Source: Margaritispora aquatica (lineage: Eukaryota; Ascomycota; Leotiomycetes; Helotiales; Discinellaceae). Taken from it: a stretch of DNA of 64,000 nucleotides. The notes under the pieces are model-generated. The model saw only the letters and a program-made list of their open reading frames with translations, was not told the origin of the DNA and did no database searches. Location: contig VJWN01000009.1 in the NCBI GenBank assembly GCA_007644065.1, forward strand, positions 1,240,001 to 1,304,000, given 5' to 3'. The number at the start of each line of letters is the position of its first letter. Within the stretch, counting starts at the first letter, position 1. Made by a program: the position numbers and the translations under genes. Of the stretch, positions 32,957 through 45,077 are shown piece after piece.

Positions 32957-33837
32957 GTAAGAAGATTACGCGATGGCTTCTGCGAATGCCAGTTGAGGTT
33001 CGCCTTTCTTTGTTTGTATTTCTCTACTTTGTTCTACTCTACTCTGCTTTAAGGGAGGTGAGTGGGTGGGTAGGTAGATAGGGAGGGAGGGAGGGAGGTA
33101 GGTACTGCTTTCGTTGCGCTGGGGGGAGATCGTGTGAGCTGGCTCTGGGATGTTGGGATTTCGGTATTAAGGGTTTAAGGTTGAAGACTGAGGTTGAAGA
33201 CTATGGTTGAAGATTGAGGTTGAAGATTGAGGGTTGAGGGTTGAGGATTAAGGATTAGGTGGGGCCCGAGGGCTCTAAAGTGACTGTCCGTTCGGTTTGA
33301 AAGATGGGATAACAGCGGAGGGGAAGGGGAATGGTTGGTTTGGCGTGTTGGTCAGATGGTGAAATGGTGAGAAGGTGAGGAAGTGAGTAGGTAGGGAAAT
33401 GAGATGGACGAACAGTTGGATAGACAGACAGACAGATAAAGGAATACAGTTATTGAGATAAGAGAGGCATCTGCATGCAGAGTACCTACCTACCTACCTA
33501 CCTATGTTACAGACGTGAGAGCTATCCCAGATTAGTATCGCTAGCTAACAAATCAGCCAGTGAGTCAGTCAGTCAAGTCACTCCCACTTGAGCACTTGAG
33601 AAAGCCTCTTTCTCTCTCTTTGTCTCTGTGTGTGTATGCCTGTGTGTGTATGCGTGTGTGTCAACAGGCTGTAAGTACCAGTATGCCATTGAAACAATAG
33701 AAGATAGAAGTCGACGGCTAAACAACAACGGACGTCCTTACGGGACTCGGTGATGGGCAGACTTTGACTGAGACTCGACGAATGGACTTACGCTCGTTTG
33801 TGGGGATGATAGTAGGAGAGAAATGGGAGATGGATAG

Positions 33838-33866
33838 ACGGACGGACAGACGGACGGACGGACGGT
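33838..33866. repeat. GGAC tetranucleotide repeat
   Basis: Seven near-perfect GGAC/GACA units in a row. Confidence 0.85.
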
Positions 33867-34392
33867 GGGAATCTGGACAGGAGGGCTTGAACCTCAATGC
33901 GTTGTAGCTTGGTGAGTTGGGCGAATTTGTGGATATGGAGGTTGATGAGTAAGGAGATACCTGAGGTATCTGAAGACACATCAATCACCGAATCTCCCAT
34001 CGCGATAGACTTCGACTCATAGATACATAGTGCTGATGTCGACAAGGAGGACTTAACAAGTTACCTCCCCGAAACAATACAATGCCACAAACCTCGCTTA
34101 GCTTTCCATATCTCCCCTGACCTCACAGGTATTCATGAATTTATCAAATGCAGCAAAACAGATTTTCTCTTTTCATTCAATATCCACCCGCCCTTTGTTG
34201 TTGTTATTCCATTCTGCCACATCTGAATGTTTGTATACCATACAGTAAAAGCATTCCACGTGCATAATCCAAGCCCATTCTATCCCAGAGGTTTCGTCAT
34301 TAAAGGAAAAAAAGGAGGTTATACACAGCCACGACGACGGCTACGCGCGCTCGTTTCTCTTCTCGCTCTCACTCTCATCAATCATTCACCAT

Positions 34393-36255
34393 CTATTCTC
34401 TTGACACATCACGTCCAAAGGCCTTGGATTTCAACCAATCAAGGACGACGAGGACACGGTTGCGTGCTGGAAAGATTGTTAGTTGGTGTATAGGACGGGT
34501 TGATAATGAAGATTAGTAACTTACTGCTAAAACACATGCTCAAATAGGCACTTCTCCAGAACAAATAGGTCAATCCACCACCAGTAGCAAAGTTTCCGTT
34601 GAACCAGCTCACATCTGCAACGGCACGTTCAGAACCAATATATGCCAAAGAACCTTGATGAGTGTAGTGGAATGGCTTGATGTCCTTTATTCTCCTGAGC
34701 TTCTTCTCTTGCGACTCAATTTCCTTTGCGATTTCAGCAGTGTTACCGGGTTGGAGGTTCAGGGAAGAGCTGAGAGCGTGGATCTCAGTCTCGATGGCTT
34801 CACTCTTGGCCATGTTGTTGAAAAGACGGGCGAGGAAAGCACCTTCTTGCGAAGCTACTTGGGCGGTTGGAGCATATCCAGCGACAGCACAATCACCAGT
34901 GGCCCAGATATCCTTGGCACCTTGCACAACGAGATACTCATTGACGGCAAGACCTCTACGGGAGTCCTTTTGGGCAGGGATTTGAGACATGAGATCCTTA
35001 ACAACAGGGCGGACAGCGTTACCAGTTGCCCATACGAGGAGACCGTAAGGCATGACTTGCATGGTCTTCTTTCCATCTGGTCCAGTGGCTTCGGCCTCGA
35101 CAGTCTTTTCGGTAACTCGCTTAACGGCTGTTTTGGTCATGATGGTGATCTTCTCCTCCTTGAAGGTAGATTCGGTATACTCGATCAATTGCTTGGAGAA
35201 CATAGGCAGTACGTTAGGAAGGGCTTCAATGAGGGTGACCTTGAACTTGTCGCTGATCTCAGGAACCCACTTCTTGATGTCTTGGTCGAAGAAATCCTGG
35301 AGTTCACCAGCAAACTCAACACCAGTAGGTCCGCCACCAACAACAACCATGTGCAAGAGACGCTCAACCTCTTCAGGCGTTTGACCCTTGAAGGTGGCAG
35401 TTTCGACGCAATCCATGATCTTCTTACGGATCTGTTGAGCATCACCAATTTCCTTCAAGAAGCAGGAGTTTTCTTTGACACCAGGGATACCAAAAGTGGC
35501 GTTCTCAGCACCAACGCTGACAACGAGCATATCATAAGAGACCTCGGTTTTGCTGGAAGCACCCTTGACGTCGGAGTTATCATCAATGTAAACAACCTTG
35601 CGCTCCGGGTCAATCTTGGTAGCCTCGGCTTCGTAGAACTTGACGGCAGCTTTCTTGTGTCTGGTTATGCTTCGGATTGGCTCCATGATGGATCGATGTT
35701 CGACGGTACCGGTTGTGCATGATGGCAGGAGAGGAGTAAACAGGAAATAGTTTCGTGGAGAGATGACGATGACATTGTAGTTCTCAGTGTCGAGCTTCTT
35801 GAGGAGAGAGACAGCTCCCCATCCAGTACCTGCACAGTTCCAATTAGCTTCATTGTCCTTATTTCCAATTGAGTTCTCATTGGCTTACCCAAGATAACCA
35901 AGTTCTTCTTTGTTGGATCAGGTTCGAATTGGTCATCTGGATGGCGAAGTTCCCAAACACCATAAGCAAGATAACCAGTTCCAGCAATCGTAGAGAGATA
36001 GGTAGCGCGCCAAAGGAACCTCAGGAATCGAAATCCCTTGGGCTTCTTGACTACCGGCTTCACAGGAGCAACATCAGCATATCCGCGACGGAAAGCCTGT
36101 TGAAGCTTGCTCTTATCGATGGTGACTCTCGAGCTTGGTTGTGCACGTGTAAAGTTGGTCTTGGAGGAGCTCGCAAAGGTCCTGCGGGCAGCTGTGGTAA
36201 AGCCAATTGATGAGACTGGAAGCCTCATCGTGGCTCTCGTTGTGGTTGATGCCAT
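34393..36255 (-). CDS. Type II (rotenone-insensitive) NADH dehydrogenase, mitochondrial
   Basis: Single-subunit FAD enzyme of the mitochondrial inner membrane passing electrons from NADH to ubiquinone without proton pumping. Exons are complement(34393..34466, 34525..35829, 35889..36255), with introns of 58 and 59 bp; the product is 581 aa. The N-terminus is an Arg/Ser-rich mitochondrial presequence, then a membrane segment (ATYLSTIAGTGYLAYGV). Two Rossmann motifs are visible: VILGTGWGAVSLL near 119-131, split by intron 1, and MVVVGGGPTGVEFAGEL near 284. Splicing of the last intron restores the family C-terminus RNRVLVVLDWLKSKAFGRDVSRE (given here as separate family-typical pieces RNRVLVVLDWL and FGRDVSRE). 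No EF-hand insertion is seen, so it resembles Ndi1/Nde2-type enzymes. Matrix or intermembrane-space orientation cannot be read from the sequence. Confidence 0.95.
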
Positions 36256-37212
36256 ACCTCCGGCGTGAGGAGGAAGGTTAGGTGGTTTGGCAGAATAGCC
36301 AGAGTTGAGAGTTGCACCGAATAGCTATGGGGGTTGGTAAATTTCTAGTCAAGTAGTTTTTAGAGCAGATCCCAAGCACGGTCCGATAAGCTCAAGCCAA
36401 CCCATGCCAATTTCGATATCGCGAGAAAAAAGCAATATCACGAGCATCGACCTTTAAAAATCGCGCATGCCAGGCCAAAGGGGACTGACTCTAAAGAACG
36501 CAGATTTCGTCTTAAAGGAGGCTATCTTGTGGCTTTTTTTTTTCTGTTCTTCCTTTGCAATTTATTCAAGTCAGCATCTCGTCACAATCATCCCATGTTC
36601 TACCGCCCAAAGTCTCAATAAACCTCAACCTCTTTATTTTTCGCTCAATTAGCTGGCACAATCCAAGCTATTCAATTGGTCTCCCATTGGTCTCCATAAA
36701 CATTCTGTCAGAGCCCATTTGCCGGTGCCGTGAGGGATGGATGGATGGATTGCCGGAACCGCACTGCAGCGACGAATTTTCACCGAGATCTCCCCTTCGT
36801 TAATCGTTTCATTACCATGGATTACCCGAGTAGGTACCTATGTATACCTTAGATAGGTGGTTATTTTTATCTACCCAAGGTACCCAATATACAATATGAA
36901 AGAACTTCGAGACTTTGTCCTGGTTTCGACATTGTCTGAATATATCTCAAAGACAGATCCTGAAGTTATGATTGGGGTAAGCCTACACAGCTGGGGAGCA
37001 AGCAGAGTCGTCGATCTCGGGGTTTGGCCGGTCCAGAAGCGTACATTTCTCATATATTGGAATTAGTGAGTTTTCTATCTGAATTCTGTCTTGCTCATAT
37101 ATGTCCAGACACAGCTGTCACTCGGCCATACAGCAACTATCAACACTACCAAATCTGGCATTTCGACCTGTCCACTCATCAAGCCCATATAATACGTCTA
37201 CTACCAAAAAGC
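36256..37212. other. Intergenic, promoter region of the NADH dehydrogenase gene
   Basis: Upstream of the minus-strand dehydrogenase gene and downstream of the acetyltransferase gene. AT-rich, with no further feature recognised. Confidence 0.4.
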
Positions 37213-38617
37213 TCAAGGTAGCCTTTGAGGTTCTCTGATCATGCAAAACAATGGACAGACTTCACCATCGTCATCACAATCCATCTGCTTGACAAAATGA
37301 AACCCCATACCCTCATATATCTTCATGTTTGGCACATCTCGACTCGATTCGAGGTAGCATCTTTTCCCCTCCTCGTCTGCTCGTTTGGTGACTTCTCGGG
37401 CTAGTGTCTTTCCAATTCCCTTCCCTTGATAGCCAGGCACAACTACCATGATGTTCAAGAAGTAGTATCCCTTGGGATCAGTCCAAATTTCAGACTGTGC
37501 CGCTGCTTGCTTTGTCTTCCAGATGTAGTAACGCTATTTAAAAGCCAGTCAGTAAAAACGTTCGAGAGCATACCTGTTTCAAGCTCGCTCGTGTTTTGGC
37601 CTCATATTCTGTTGATTGATTGCTTGCTTGCCTTGAAAACTTGACCGCAGCAGTATTGCTATCAGAGGCTGTGCAATCGAGGTTCCTCACGAGTGAAAAG
37701 AAAGTCCTGTGCAAGAAAACAAAAAGGAAGCAAGCATAATGCAGACACAGGATATCTATTTCCATCCGAACGAAGTAGAGAATATTGAAACAAGAGACGA
37801 AAGCGTCGTCCCATGCTGGTGACATTCATACTGTTCCACCAAGACGCATCATCTCAAGATTGCATGAGTATCAGTAACAACAAGCTCTAGATCAACAAAA
37901 ATATTACCACTTGGCAGAAGAAGTGACGAAGGCTCATGTTGCATTTTTCGGCCCGCCTGTAGTGGCTTCAGACATTCATCGAAACGAGTCCACACACCTT
38001 GACGTTCAATCCTCCGCGTCCGTACCAAAGATTCATGCCGACTTGGTTTGTCCATAACCTCCAGTCTTCCAACCATTCTCCCCATGATGCCTTCTGGCCA
38101 GCAGGCTTTGGAGGCATCCACATGGCAATACCAAGCACCTTCCCTGGCTCATCACTACTTGAGTCTTTGGCCACATAGAAAAGCGCATTGCGTATTCCCC
38201 ACTGGCATCGAATTCCCACTATTTATGTCAGAAGTGGACTGTCTCATGGGATCATGATCAAAGGCTTACAAGACGCTCGGTTTCGATTCAGATTGAGCTT
38301 TGATCACCAACAGAACATCAGCATGTTATCGACGAATTCGCATGAACAATACCCGTGACATGACTAAGAGGTCAAATCCGCCTAGAACAAGGCAGATTTT
38401 CACAAGTCGAAACGAGAGCATGTTTATGTGAGGAAGACTACGTAGCGCCAAGAACTTTGTTCTCCAACGAATGACGAATCGGACACACGTCGAGACTCAC
38501 CTTCTCTCTGTCGTTGAAAACCCAGAGGTTGTAAGGATCGTTAGCGAAGGCGAGCTGTATTGCATCGATGGCACCAGGGATATCAACCTCCTTCAACGGG
38601 GAGATCTCAATTGGCAT
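37213..38617 (-). CDS. GNAT-family N-acetyltransferase
   Basis: Acetyl-CoA-dependent transferase of unknown substrate. The model has four exons, complement(37213..37533, 37998..38218, 38270..38297, 38501..38617), joined in phase to 228 aa. It starts MPIEISPLKEVDIPGAIDAIQLAF and continues LWVFNDREK, the 28-bp exon LNLNRNRAS, CQWGIRNALFYVAKD and WMPPKP. After the long intron come RYYIWK and the acetyl-CoA loop VVPGYQGKGIGKTLARE (Q/RxxGxG/A). It ends with MKIYEGMGFHFV and CPLFCMIREP. This matches the usual fungal GNAT layout and length. Introns of 203 and 464 bp and a 28-bp exon are odd beside the 46-93 bp introns elsewhere in the window. I found no coding exon inside the 464-bp gap that improves the protein. 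Confidence 0.85.
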
Positions 38618-40478
38618 CTTGGGATCATAATCTATTGACCATGTAATAATATAGCTTAAAGCAAGAGATACTCCAACTGAGAGGGAAGTTGGCTGGCTCG
38701 GAATGGTATGAAACGTCAAAGTGAGGGAGGCTCTTTCAAGAGTGGACGGTACTCCATCAGATGTGAAGCTGGAATTCAATGGGGGCAGAGTCTCGTGACC
38801 AGCATCCCCCACCTTCTATTGTGGCGTTCCTCCCTTAGTTCTTTGTCGTCTGGTTTAGGTTCATACACCGGGAGGAAGGAAAGGGAAAGGGAAAGGGAAA
38901 GGGAAGGAAGGTCTTGAGGTGGCATGGCCCGACCCTCCTCATACGAATAGTTCAATGCTATACGAATTGGGAAATTACTGAACTTTCATTGATCCGGAGT
39001 ATTCGAATTAATTTCTGATATAGTGCTTTTAAACTATAGACAAATAAAGGACTGCAACCTGCTGGTCATGATTACTTGGTTTTAATGGTGAAGTTACGAT
39101 GTTCTTGGATCTCACAAGTGGAATCCCAAACATCCAACCTACCTGGAACACAATACTCCTCTCCATATATGAGGGTGGCATATTCAATCTCCAACCCCGC
39201 GATTAGAAAGATTCACCAACCATTTGTTATACTTTCACTCCGGATGAACAAGCGCTCTTGTAAGTTCGCGGGTTGATTGCTTTCGAGTATGCCATGCCGT
39301 GTCTTTCTTTGGCGGTTTCGCATGAGATCAAGACCCGAAAGAGGAGGGCACAGGTGGTGTTCGCATTAAGTCTTGTGCTGCAGAACACGGGAGCTGAATA
39401 CATCATCCCAATTATCCTGTTAGATTGCAGAATCGCGATTCTGTGGCAGACCTCACATCACCCCACGCAACAGCTACAACCGGTATCCGAGCAAAGGAAG
39501 GGGGTTGATGATTGTACCAGTAGCAGCGACTTCAACTGGTGCGAAGGCTGAAGATTGAATTCTGATGAGGCTTGCTTGTTACTGCTTGTCTCGTTGTGGA
39601 CAAAAGCACAGGCATCTCATGAAACCCTGAGCCAGGATGAATAAGAATGAACCAGGATATCCAAAACGCTCCAAGTCTCGCCAAGTATCGTTATGCCGAA
39701 CCCTGTCTGCGGATCTGCAAAGGTCAAGCATAGAGCTCTCGACTTTCAAGATGGAAATGAGACAACCCTCCTTGTCATCATCCTGCTTACTGGTCGACGG
39801 TCTCGGATCATCTCAGATATCCCCGTCTCTGACAAGTATTGTCCTTTGTGATTCGTGAGAAGCAAGCCGTCTTCTCCATGCTCTCCTCGCCTTCACTTCC
39901 CGTCGATCTCCCAAATCGGCCCAGAATGGCAGCGCATGAAGCGGTTTCCCGTCCCAAATCCCAAAGCTGAGGCCTGAGAGTGGTGGACATCGAGCTTGTC
40001 GGCTTGTCGCATGTTCAAATTCTCAATCTCAAGCTTCAGCCTTCGTCACGAACCACCAAACCAGTCACGCCAATCCTAAATGAGAGGAGGCTCCGAGCGT
40101 CCACACTGCCTCACTTTGAGGCCAGGCCTGACTGAAGGGGGATCCTCTTTTGAGCAGATTCGGAGCCCCCAATCATGCTGTTGCGCGAGTCCCGCTTCCT
40201 GCGACTCCCCTAGTAATTGCCATCGAACTTCATGTCGAAACTTGGTAGACTTCTTTCTTCTGCTTCTCTCTTTGTTACTTTTTTTGACCGTATTTCTTCT
40301 TTGCACGGCTGGTTCGTGTTTCTGTTATTTGGATGGATTTTTGGGATTCGACTTTAAAAACTACGTTTGAGACGTTTTCCAATTTGACACCCGAGATTCT
40401 TCGCGAGCATCGCTGTATGCTCAGGACATTAGACATTGTGGCGACCAATATACAGCGCCAGCGAGTGCCTGGCAGTGT
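38618..40478. other. Intergenic between divergent acetyltransferase and membrane-protein genes
   Basis: No gene supported; short open frames only. A purine repeat (AAAGGG units) lies at 38873-38906. The region serves as shared upstream sequence for two divergent genes. Confidence 0.45.
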
Positions 40479-42547
40479 ATGAGTGAGACTATGGCACCTT
40501 TGGAGCATATCGAAGTGCGCCACGGCTCACTGGGAGGACTTGTGAGACGAGACAATCAACAACGTGTTACCAGAACTAGGAGGAGGGCAGGTAGTCATGA
40601 TGATGGGGTTAAGAGAGACGGAGGGGGTTCTAACGGAGGAGGGGGTGGTGGAGGAGGAGGGGGAGGAGGAGGGGGAGGGGGAAATGGGGGTGGAAACGGA
40701 AATGGGAACGGCAATGGGAGCAACAACAGATCGAATAATGGCAATGGTGGAGGTGGTTCCAGAGGGGGAAAGGCAAACGCAGACTTCAGTCCGGACCCAA
40801 TCCCAACTACTGGACCGCCATCTTTCGAGCCAGATCCAACACCAACTGTTGCCATATCTGTAGTTACTGCCCCTCCAATGACGATCTGGATCATTTCAAC
40901 TACGACAGCGACGCCAATAGCCGCTCCTTCCTCTGGCCTTTCTATATCCTCATCAATACCGCCACTTGCAACTTCAGAATCTTTGTCTTCTGCTTCCTCA
41001 ACTCTCGCTGCTGTGTCGTCTCCTCCAATTGCTGCTGTATTAACCTCGAGTGTAAGTTTTAATTCAATAATGAGATTTGGATGCATAACTAAATTGCGTT
41101 CAGACAACCCCTCTCAGTTTATTTCCAACCACCATGTCATCAGTAACCCCGACAGTTACCGTATATGCTCCATTTCCAGATCCGTCTTCTCAACCTAGAA
41201 AGGGCTTAGGACCAGATGACAATCCAGTTCCCACAACATTCATTCAATCGAGTCAGGCATTCAGCACCATTAGTTCAACATTCATTTCAGCTTCTGCAGT
41301 TGCAGAATCAGCTCAAATTAGTCCGACGCCCGTGTCAGTACCAGATACGACAGGGGATAGCAACAACAACGAGAACCATCACCCTAAGAACCAAAATAAG
41401 CCGCCAAATGGCCAGCTTACGCCAATGGCTGAGCACCTTCTGATAGCGGCTGGTGCAATTGGTACGTCACATGTGGAGGCAAAAATACTGAGCGTAGTGC
41501 TGACATCTCATAGGCGCATTTATCATGGTCGCTGCTGCCATATGGTTTTTCGCCAAAATGCGCAAGATAGACCTTTTTGCGTCATTTAGGAATCGCAGTA
41601 TCGACCGGGGTGGACCTCGAGGTTGGTACGGGTGGAGGAGAAAGCAGGAAGATTACTACCGAGATCCTCCACCTCAGTATTCTGGAGCCTTTCCACCTGA
41701 CGAGAAGTCTTTCTCTGCTCCAAAATCACAGCCAATTGTTACTTACTACAGCCCGACAAATGTACCACAGGTAGCAGTACCAGCTGTGTCAGCAGCTGCG
41801 CTTACGAGGGCAAATTCCCAAAGACAGGAATTGGTTCGAGAAGCTCTTCTGAATAATGCGGATTCGTCCAGAGCATTGCCAATTTCCCAGCAGCCCTTAG
41901 CTCCTATCAACCAGGGCCCCGTACCTCAAACATTTTACAACCCGGGAGGTATGGAAAGTACTCTATCCAGGCAAGGGACCCAGACCACACAAACTTCAGT
42001 AGCTTATTCTGGTTACAACAATGCTGGGACGCAACAAACCTTCCAGACCTCTGGAGCCTACGATCCTAACCAGCGAGAAACCAATCACCTAAGCTACTTA
42101 TCATCTCTTTCATCCGGATTTGGTGATGGATTGATCATTATGCCCGATGCGACTGTGGTTGGTGCAGGAGAAACAAGACAAAGCTACCGCAATACACGCA
42201 AGTTTTCTTGGATGACTGCACAAGGAAGAGCATCTGGGCCAATGGGCAATCGTGACACAGTTTACACAAACGCGTCAGTGGAAACGGCACCTCGCTTCCG
42301 GACCATCAATTCTTGGGTAGCTCAGCAAAGCGGAAGAGTAGAGAGACAGGAGCAGAGCGACAGGGAAGTGCCACGCATGCCTCCAATGCCCTCGCCTCTA
42401 CAAAACTCATTCGGTCCCTCTCACCAGCGGAATCAGAGCGAAGATCCCGCTTTCCGACACCATCCTGGTGATGAGCTCAAATTTGGGCCTGGCTCACGTG
42501 TCCCCAGCAGCATCTTGGATCGCAAAGTCAATGGTAATCTAGGATGA
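40479..42547 (+). CDS. Single-pass membrane protein with poly-Gly and Ser/Thr-rich ectodomain
   Basis: Not a named family. Exons are 40479..41051, 41104..41461 and 41514..42547, with 52-bp introns (GTAAGT...GTTCAG and GTACGT...CATAG); the product is 654 aa. After a short basic N-terminus lies an Asn/Gly-rich block with about 16 consecutive glycines, then about 200 residues rich in Ser, Thr and Pro. A single hydrophobic segment at about 303-325 (HLLIAAGAIGAFIMVAAAIW) is followed at once by basic residues (KMRK), the cytosolic side. The tail of about 330 aa is Gln/Pro/Ser-rich with an RGGPRGWYGWRRK patch. The layout recalls wall sensors or mucin-like receptors. No N-terminal signal peptide is evident from the chosen start, so an upstream exon may be missing. 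Confidence 0.72.
40623..40700. repeat. GGA/GGG-rich coding microsatellite (poly-Gly)
   Basis: The tract encodes about 16 glycines in a row in the membrane protein. Its complement would encode poly-Pro, which explains an open frame on the opposite strand. Confidence 0.85.
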
Positions 42548-43478
42548 TGTTCATATTAAACCTTTTAAGTCTATGAGGGAGCTCTCAGTTCAGTGTATAT
42601 ATCCTTGAGTCCCATGGTAGCCTGGTGCTTTCCACTGGGATGAAATTTTAGCATAGCGTGGAGTTGAATGGAGGACGAGAAGACGATGACGACGTCCAGT
42701 ATACCATTAGTTAATTTAGCCGAGAGAGAGGTTCGAACGAATCATGAAGATTAAAATGCATACTAGGATTTGGCATGTCCAAACATGAGCGTTTCAAACC
42801 CTTTCGTGAACTTGTACTGTACGCAGTATGCCTTGCCGAGCTCAGCCTCAAGGAGATACCTTGGCGATTTCGTTGTTGCGAGGCGTGGCAGGCGACTGTG
42901 AAACAAAGATTCAAGTTTGACAAAGAGGCTCTCATATTTTTGAAACGGATTTCTTTCCGAGTGACTCTATACACGCTCAAGATATTTGAGGTCTAAGGAT
43001 ATGTATCGCAATCACCAGTTATGAACATAGATAGCGTAAATTTGTAGATACTATGGTAACCTCTTGTTGCTAGTAGTTTTGCACACCAGGCGCGCCATCT
43101 CTTGGGAAGTAGCTATTTATAGAAACAAGCGCGGGACCTTACTATATTACTCAATACTGACGATTATGAATACATTCCTAACCTCACTCGAACTCAGCCT
43201 CCCCAATCACGCACGCAGACCTCCGTATGTTGATTCGTCTGCCCATCCAGCCCTGTATGTCAGGTAATTACTAGCTCTACCCTCGCAGAACAAACCCAAA
43301 TCTACTGGTATCTAAATCGACATGTCCTCCTACTTTCACACGAACTGCATGAACACCTCACAACCAACATAAGAAGAAATCAAGATCTTGCCACGTCGTC
43401 TCCTTGCAATACGTTCGTCCGAGCCAGCTTGGATTGTTTGACTCGGCTTTGTTGTCCTGCAGGCACCCGCTCGCAACC
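42548..43478. other. Intergenic, upstream of the gene at 43479
   Basis: Nothing recognised. A possible leader-intron acceptor (CTGCAG) lies just before the start at 43479. Confidence 0.35.
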
Positions 43479-45077
43479 ATGTTGGACGAGAACCTCCCAA
43501 CCTTCTACATCAAGCCCTCCAACGACAACGCTCTCACGAGCACTATATACCTAAGTCAGAATGGCTCTGAGCTCACTCCAGAGTATAGCCTCCGACGACC
43601 AGATCCAGCATTGCCTGCGTCAAAGAACTGCTACGCGGTAGCATTATACGATCCGTATAATCCAGATGTACTGTTCGCAGAGGTGCTGGTGCGCCCAGAA
43701 TGGACGCAGCCCACGTTGTCGGCAGCAGAGATTAGAGCACAGAATGGAGTCCCTCCACCACCAATACCGATTGTGCCGGGTAGCTTTACAGTCCAACTAT
43801 ACAACCCAGACCAACAGGTTGTGGTGAGGCAGGTCGCGGGATCATGGAACAGTTCTGCGTACTGGGAGTTCGAGATGCCACAGAACAGCTTTCGAGTCCC
43901 GTCGGCCTCAAGCCTCGATCGAAGTCAAGACGATCCAGCAGTCTCAGACATCACGCCCAAGGTCAGCTTCAAGTGGAAAAAGGATGGAAAACTGTCGAAG
44001 GATATTTCTTGCTATCTAGCTGGGAGGACGACAGACACTAAGAAGAACAAGGAACCTGATATCCCAGTTGCCATGTTCAAAAGTGGCAAGAATCTCACAA
44101 TGTACGAGCCCAACATGAACAGAGTTGAAGTCGAGGATGTCAAGGGACTGGAAGTTGTATTGCTATTAAGTGCCACTGTCACCAAAGACATATTCTTCAA
44201 TGCCAACAGAGAAATGTTCAACATAGGCAATCCAACAGTAGTAGCCTCACCCAGTGGTGTCAATCCTCGGCGAAAGAACAGCGGCCCTATAATAGGAAAC
44301 GGTGGCAAACCCACCGCTCCACCACCAGCAACTATGTCCGGCGCCGTCTTCGCCTCACCACCACCCAGGACACAGCCTATACCACCATCACAGATCATCC
44401 CTCCCCAACCCGTAAGAACCCATCACAAACCCACTGCCCCACCACCTATAGTCGATCCACGAATCCAGTGGGAAATCGACGCCGAAACCGAACGTCTCAA
44501 GAAGATCGTGCAGGCTGAAGAAAAGGCACGCGAGAAGACTGATAGAGAAGAAGCGAAGCGCATCCAGAAAATGATAGACAAAGAAGATAAAGATCGCCGT
44601 AAGCGCGAGATCGAAGTTGAGAAAGAGACAGAGCGTCTTCGGAAACAGTATGGCGTTCAACCTACTCCCGCAGTTCAAGTTTCTCCTCCTTTGCCGATAC
44701 GTCCTGTCGTTGCAAACCAGACGCAACCGCAATCCTTCCCCTTGTTCTCCAGCGCGCCGCATTCCCGTCCTGTGCCGGTGACAAGGCCAATGAGCACGCC
44801 ACAGGGGGCCTCGCAGTCACCGAGCTATCACTATAGCAGTGCGAGTGGTGGACAAAGTGGAAATCCGTACCTAATGAGTCCATCAAACTACTACCAGCCT
44901 CCACCGCAACAGCCGGCTCCTAGCCAGAATCAAGGACACAAACCAAGGCCGAGCGGAGGTGGGAGTGGCAATTCGCCGTACTTGCAGCCAGGATCGGGCT
45001 CGGGGGCAGCGAGCTCGAGTGGGTTCTTTGGACTGGGTGGGAAGAAGGTGCAGAAGAAGAGAAGTGTATTCTTTTAG
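43479..45077 (+). CDS. Conserved fungal hypothetical protein with charged coiled coil and Pro-rich tail
   Basis: Single exon of 532 aa. The start is set at ATG 43479 in a good context (CGCAACCATG); the upstream in-frame ATG-less part reads as leader. Residues 1-245 form a beta-rich globular part (LPTFYIKPSNDNALTSTIYL, NCYAVALYDPYNPDVLFAEVLV, FTVQLYNPDQQVVVRQVAGSW, SYWEFEMP-like), with features common to an uncharacterised protein found across filamentous ascomycetes. It is followed by a Pro-rich linker, then a Glu/Lys/Arg coiled coil of about 60 residues (DAETERLKKIVQAEEKAREK). The tail is rich in Pro, Gln, Ser and Gly and ends GLGGKKVQKKRSVFF. No enzymatic motif. A scaffold-like role is possible but not shown. 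Confidence 0.82.
   Translation: MLDENLPTFYIKPSNDNALTSTIYLSQNGSELTPEYSLRRPDPALPASKNCYAVALYDPYNPDVLFAEVLVRPEWTQPTLSAAEIRAQNGVPPPPIPIVPGSFTVQLYNPDQQVVVRQVAGSWNSSAYWEFEMPQNSFRVPSASSLDRSQDDPAVSDITPKVSFKWKKDGKLSKDISCYLAGRTTDTKKNKEPDIPVAMFKSGKNLTMYEPNMNRVEVEDVKGLEVVLLLSATVTKDIFFNANREMFNIGNPTVVASPSGVNPRRKNSGPIIGNGGKPTAPPPATMSGAVFASPPPRTQPIPPSQIIPPQPVRTHHKPTAPPPIVDPRIQWEIDAETERLKKIVQAEEKAREKTDREEAKRIQKMIDKEDKDRRKREIEVEKETERLRKQYGVQPTPAVQVSPPLPIRPVVANQTQPQSFPLFSSAPHSRPVPVTRPMSTPQGASQSPSYHYSSASGGQSGNPYLMSPSNYYQPPPQQPAPSQNQGHKPRPSGGGSGNSPYLQPGSGSGAASSSGFFGLGGKKVQKKRSVFF

Larger units (their letters stand above)
32033..34392. other. Intergenic between convergent LCB2 and NADH dehydrogenase genes
   Basis: No gene supported. 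It is dense in microsatellites: a tetranucleotide plus CTT tract at 32813-32956, GGTTGAAGA-like units at 33178-33250, CTAC at 33486-33504, TG-rich sequence at 33628-33661, and GGAC at 33838-33866. Confidence 0.5.

Noticed and set aside
32822..33052. Open frames encoding long Leu or Ser runs
   Set aside because: Produced by the CTT microsatellite; no homology or gene structure.
34655..35722. Plus-strand 355-codon open frame opposite the NADH dehydrogenase
   Set aside because: It lies entirely over the conserved dehydrogenase exon and looks like antisense reading of its codons.
40595..41107. Minus-strand frame with a long poly-proline run
   Set aside because: It is the complement of the poly-glycine tract of the plus-strand membrane protein; no independent support.
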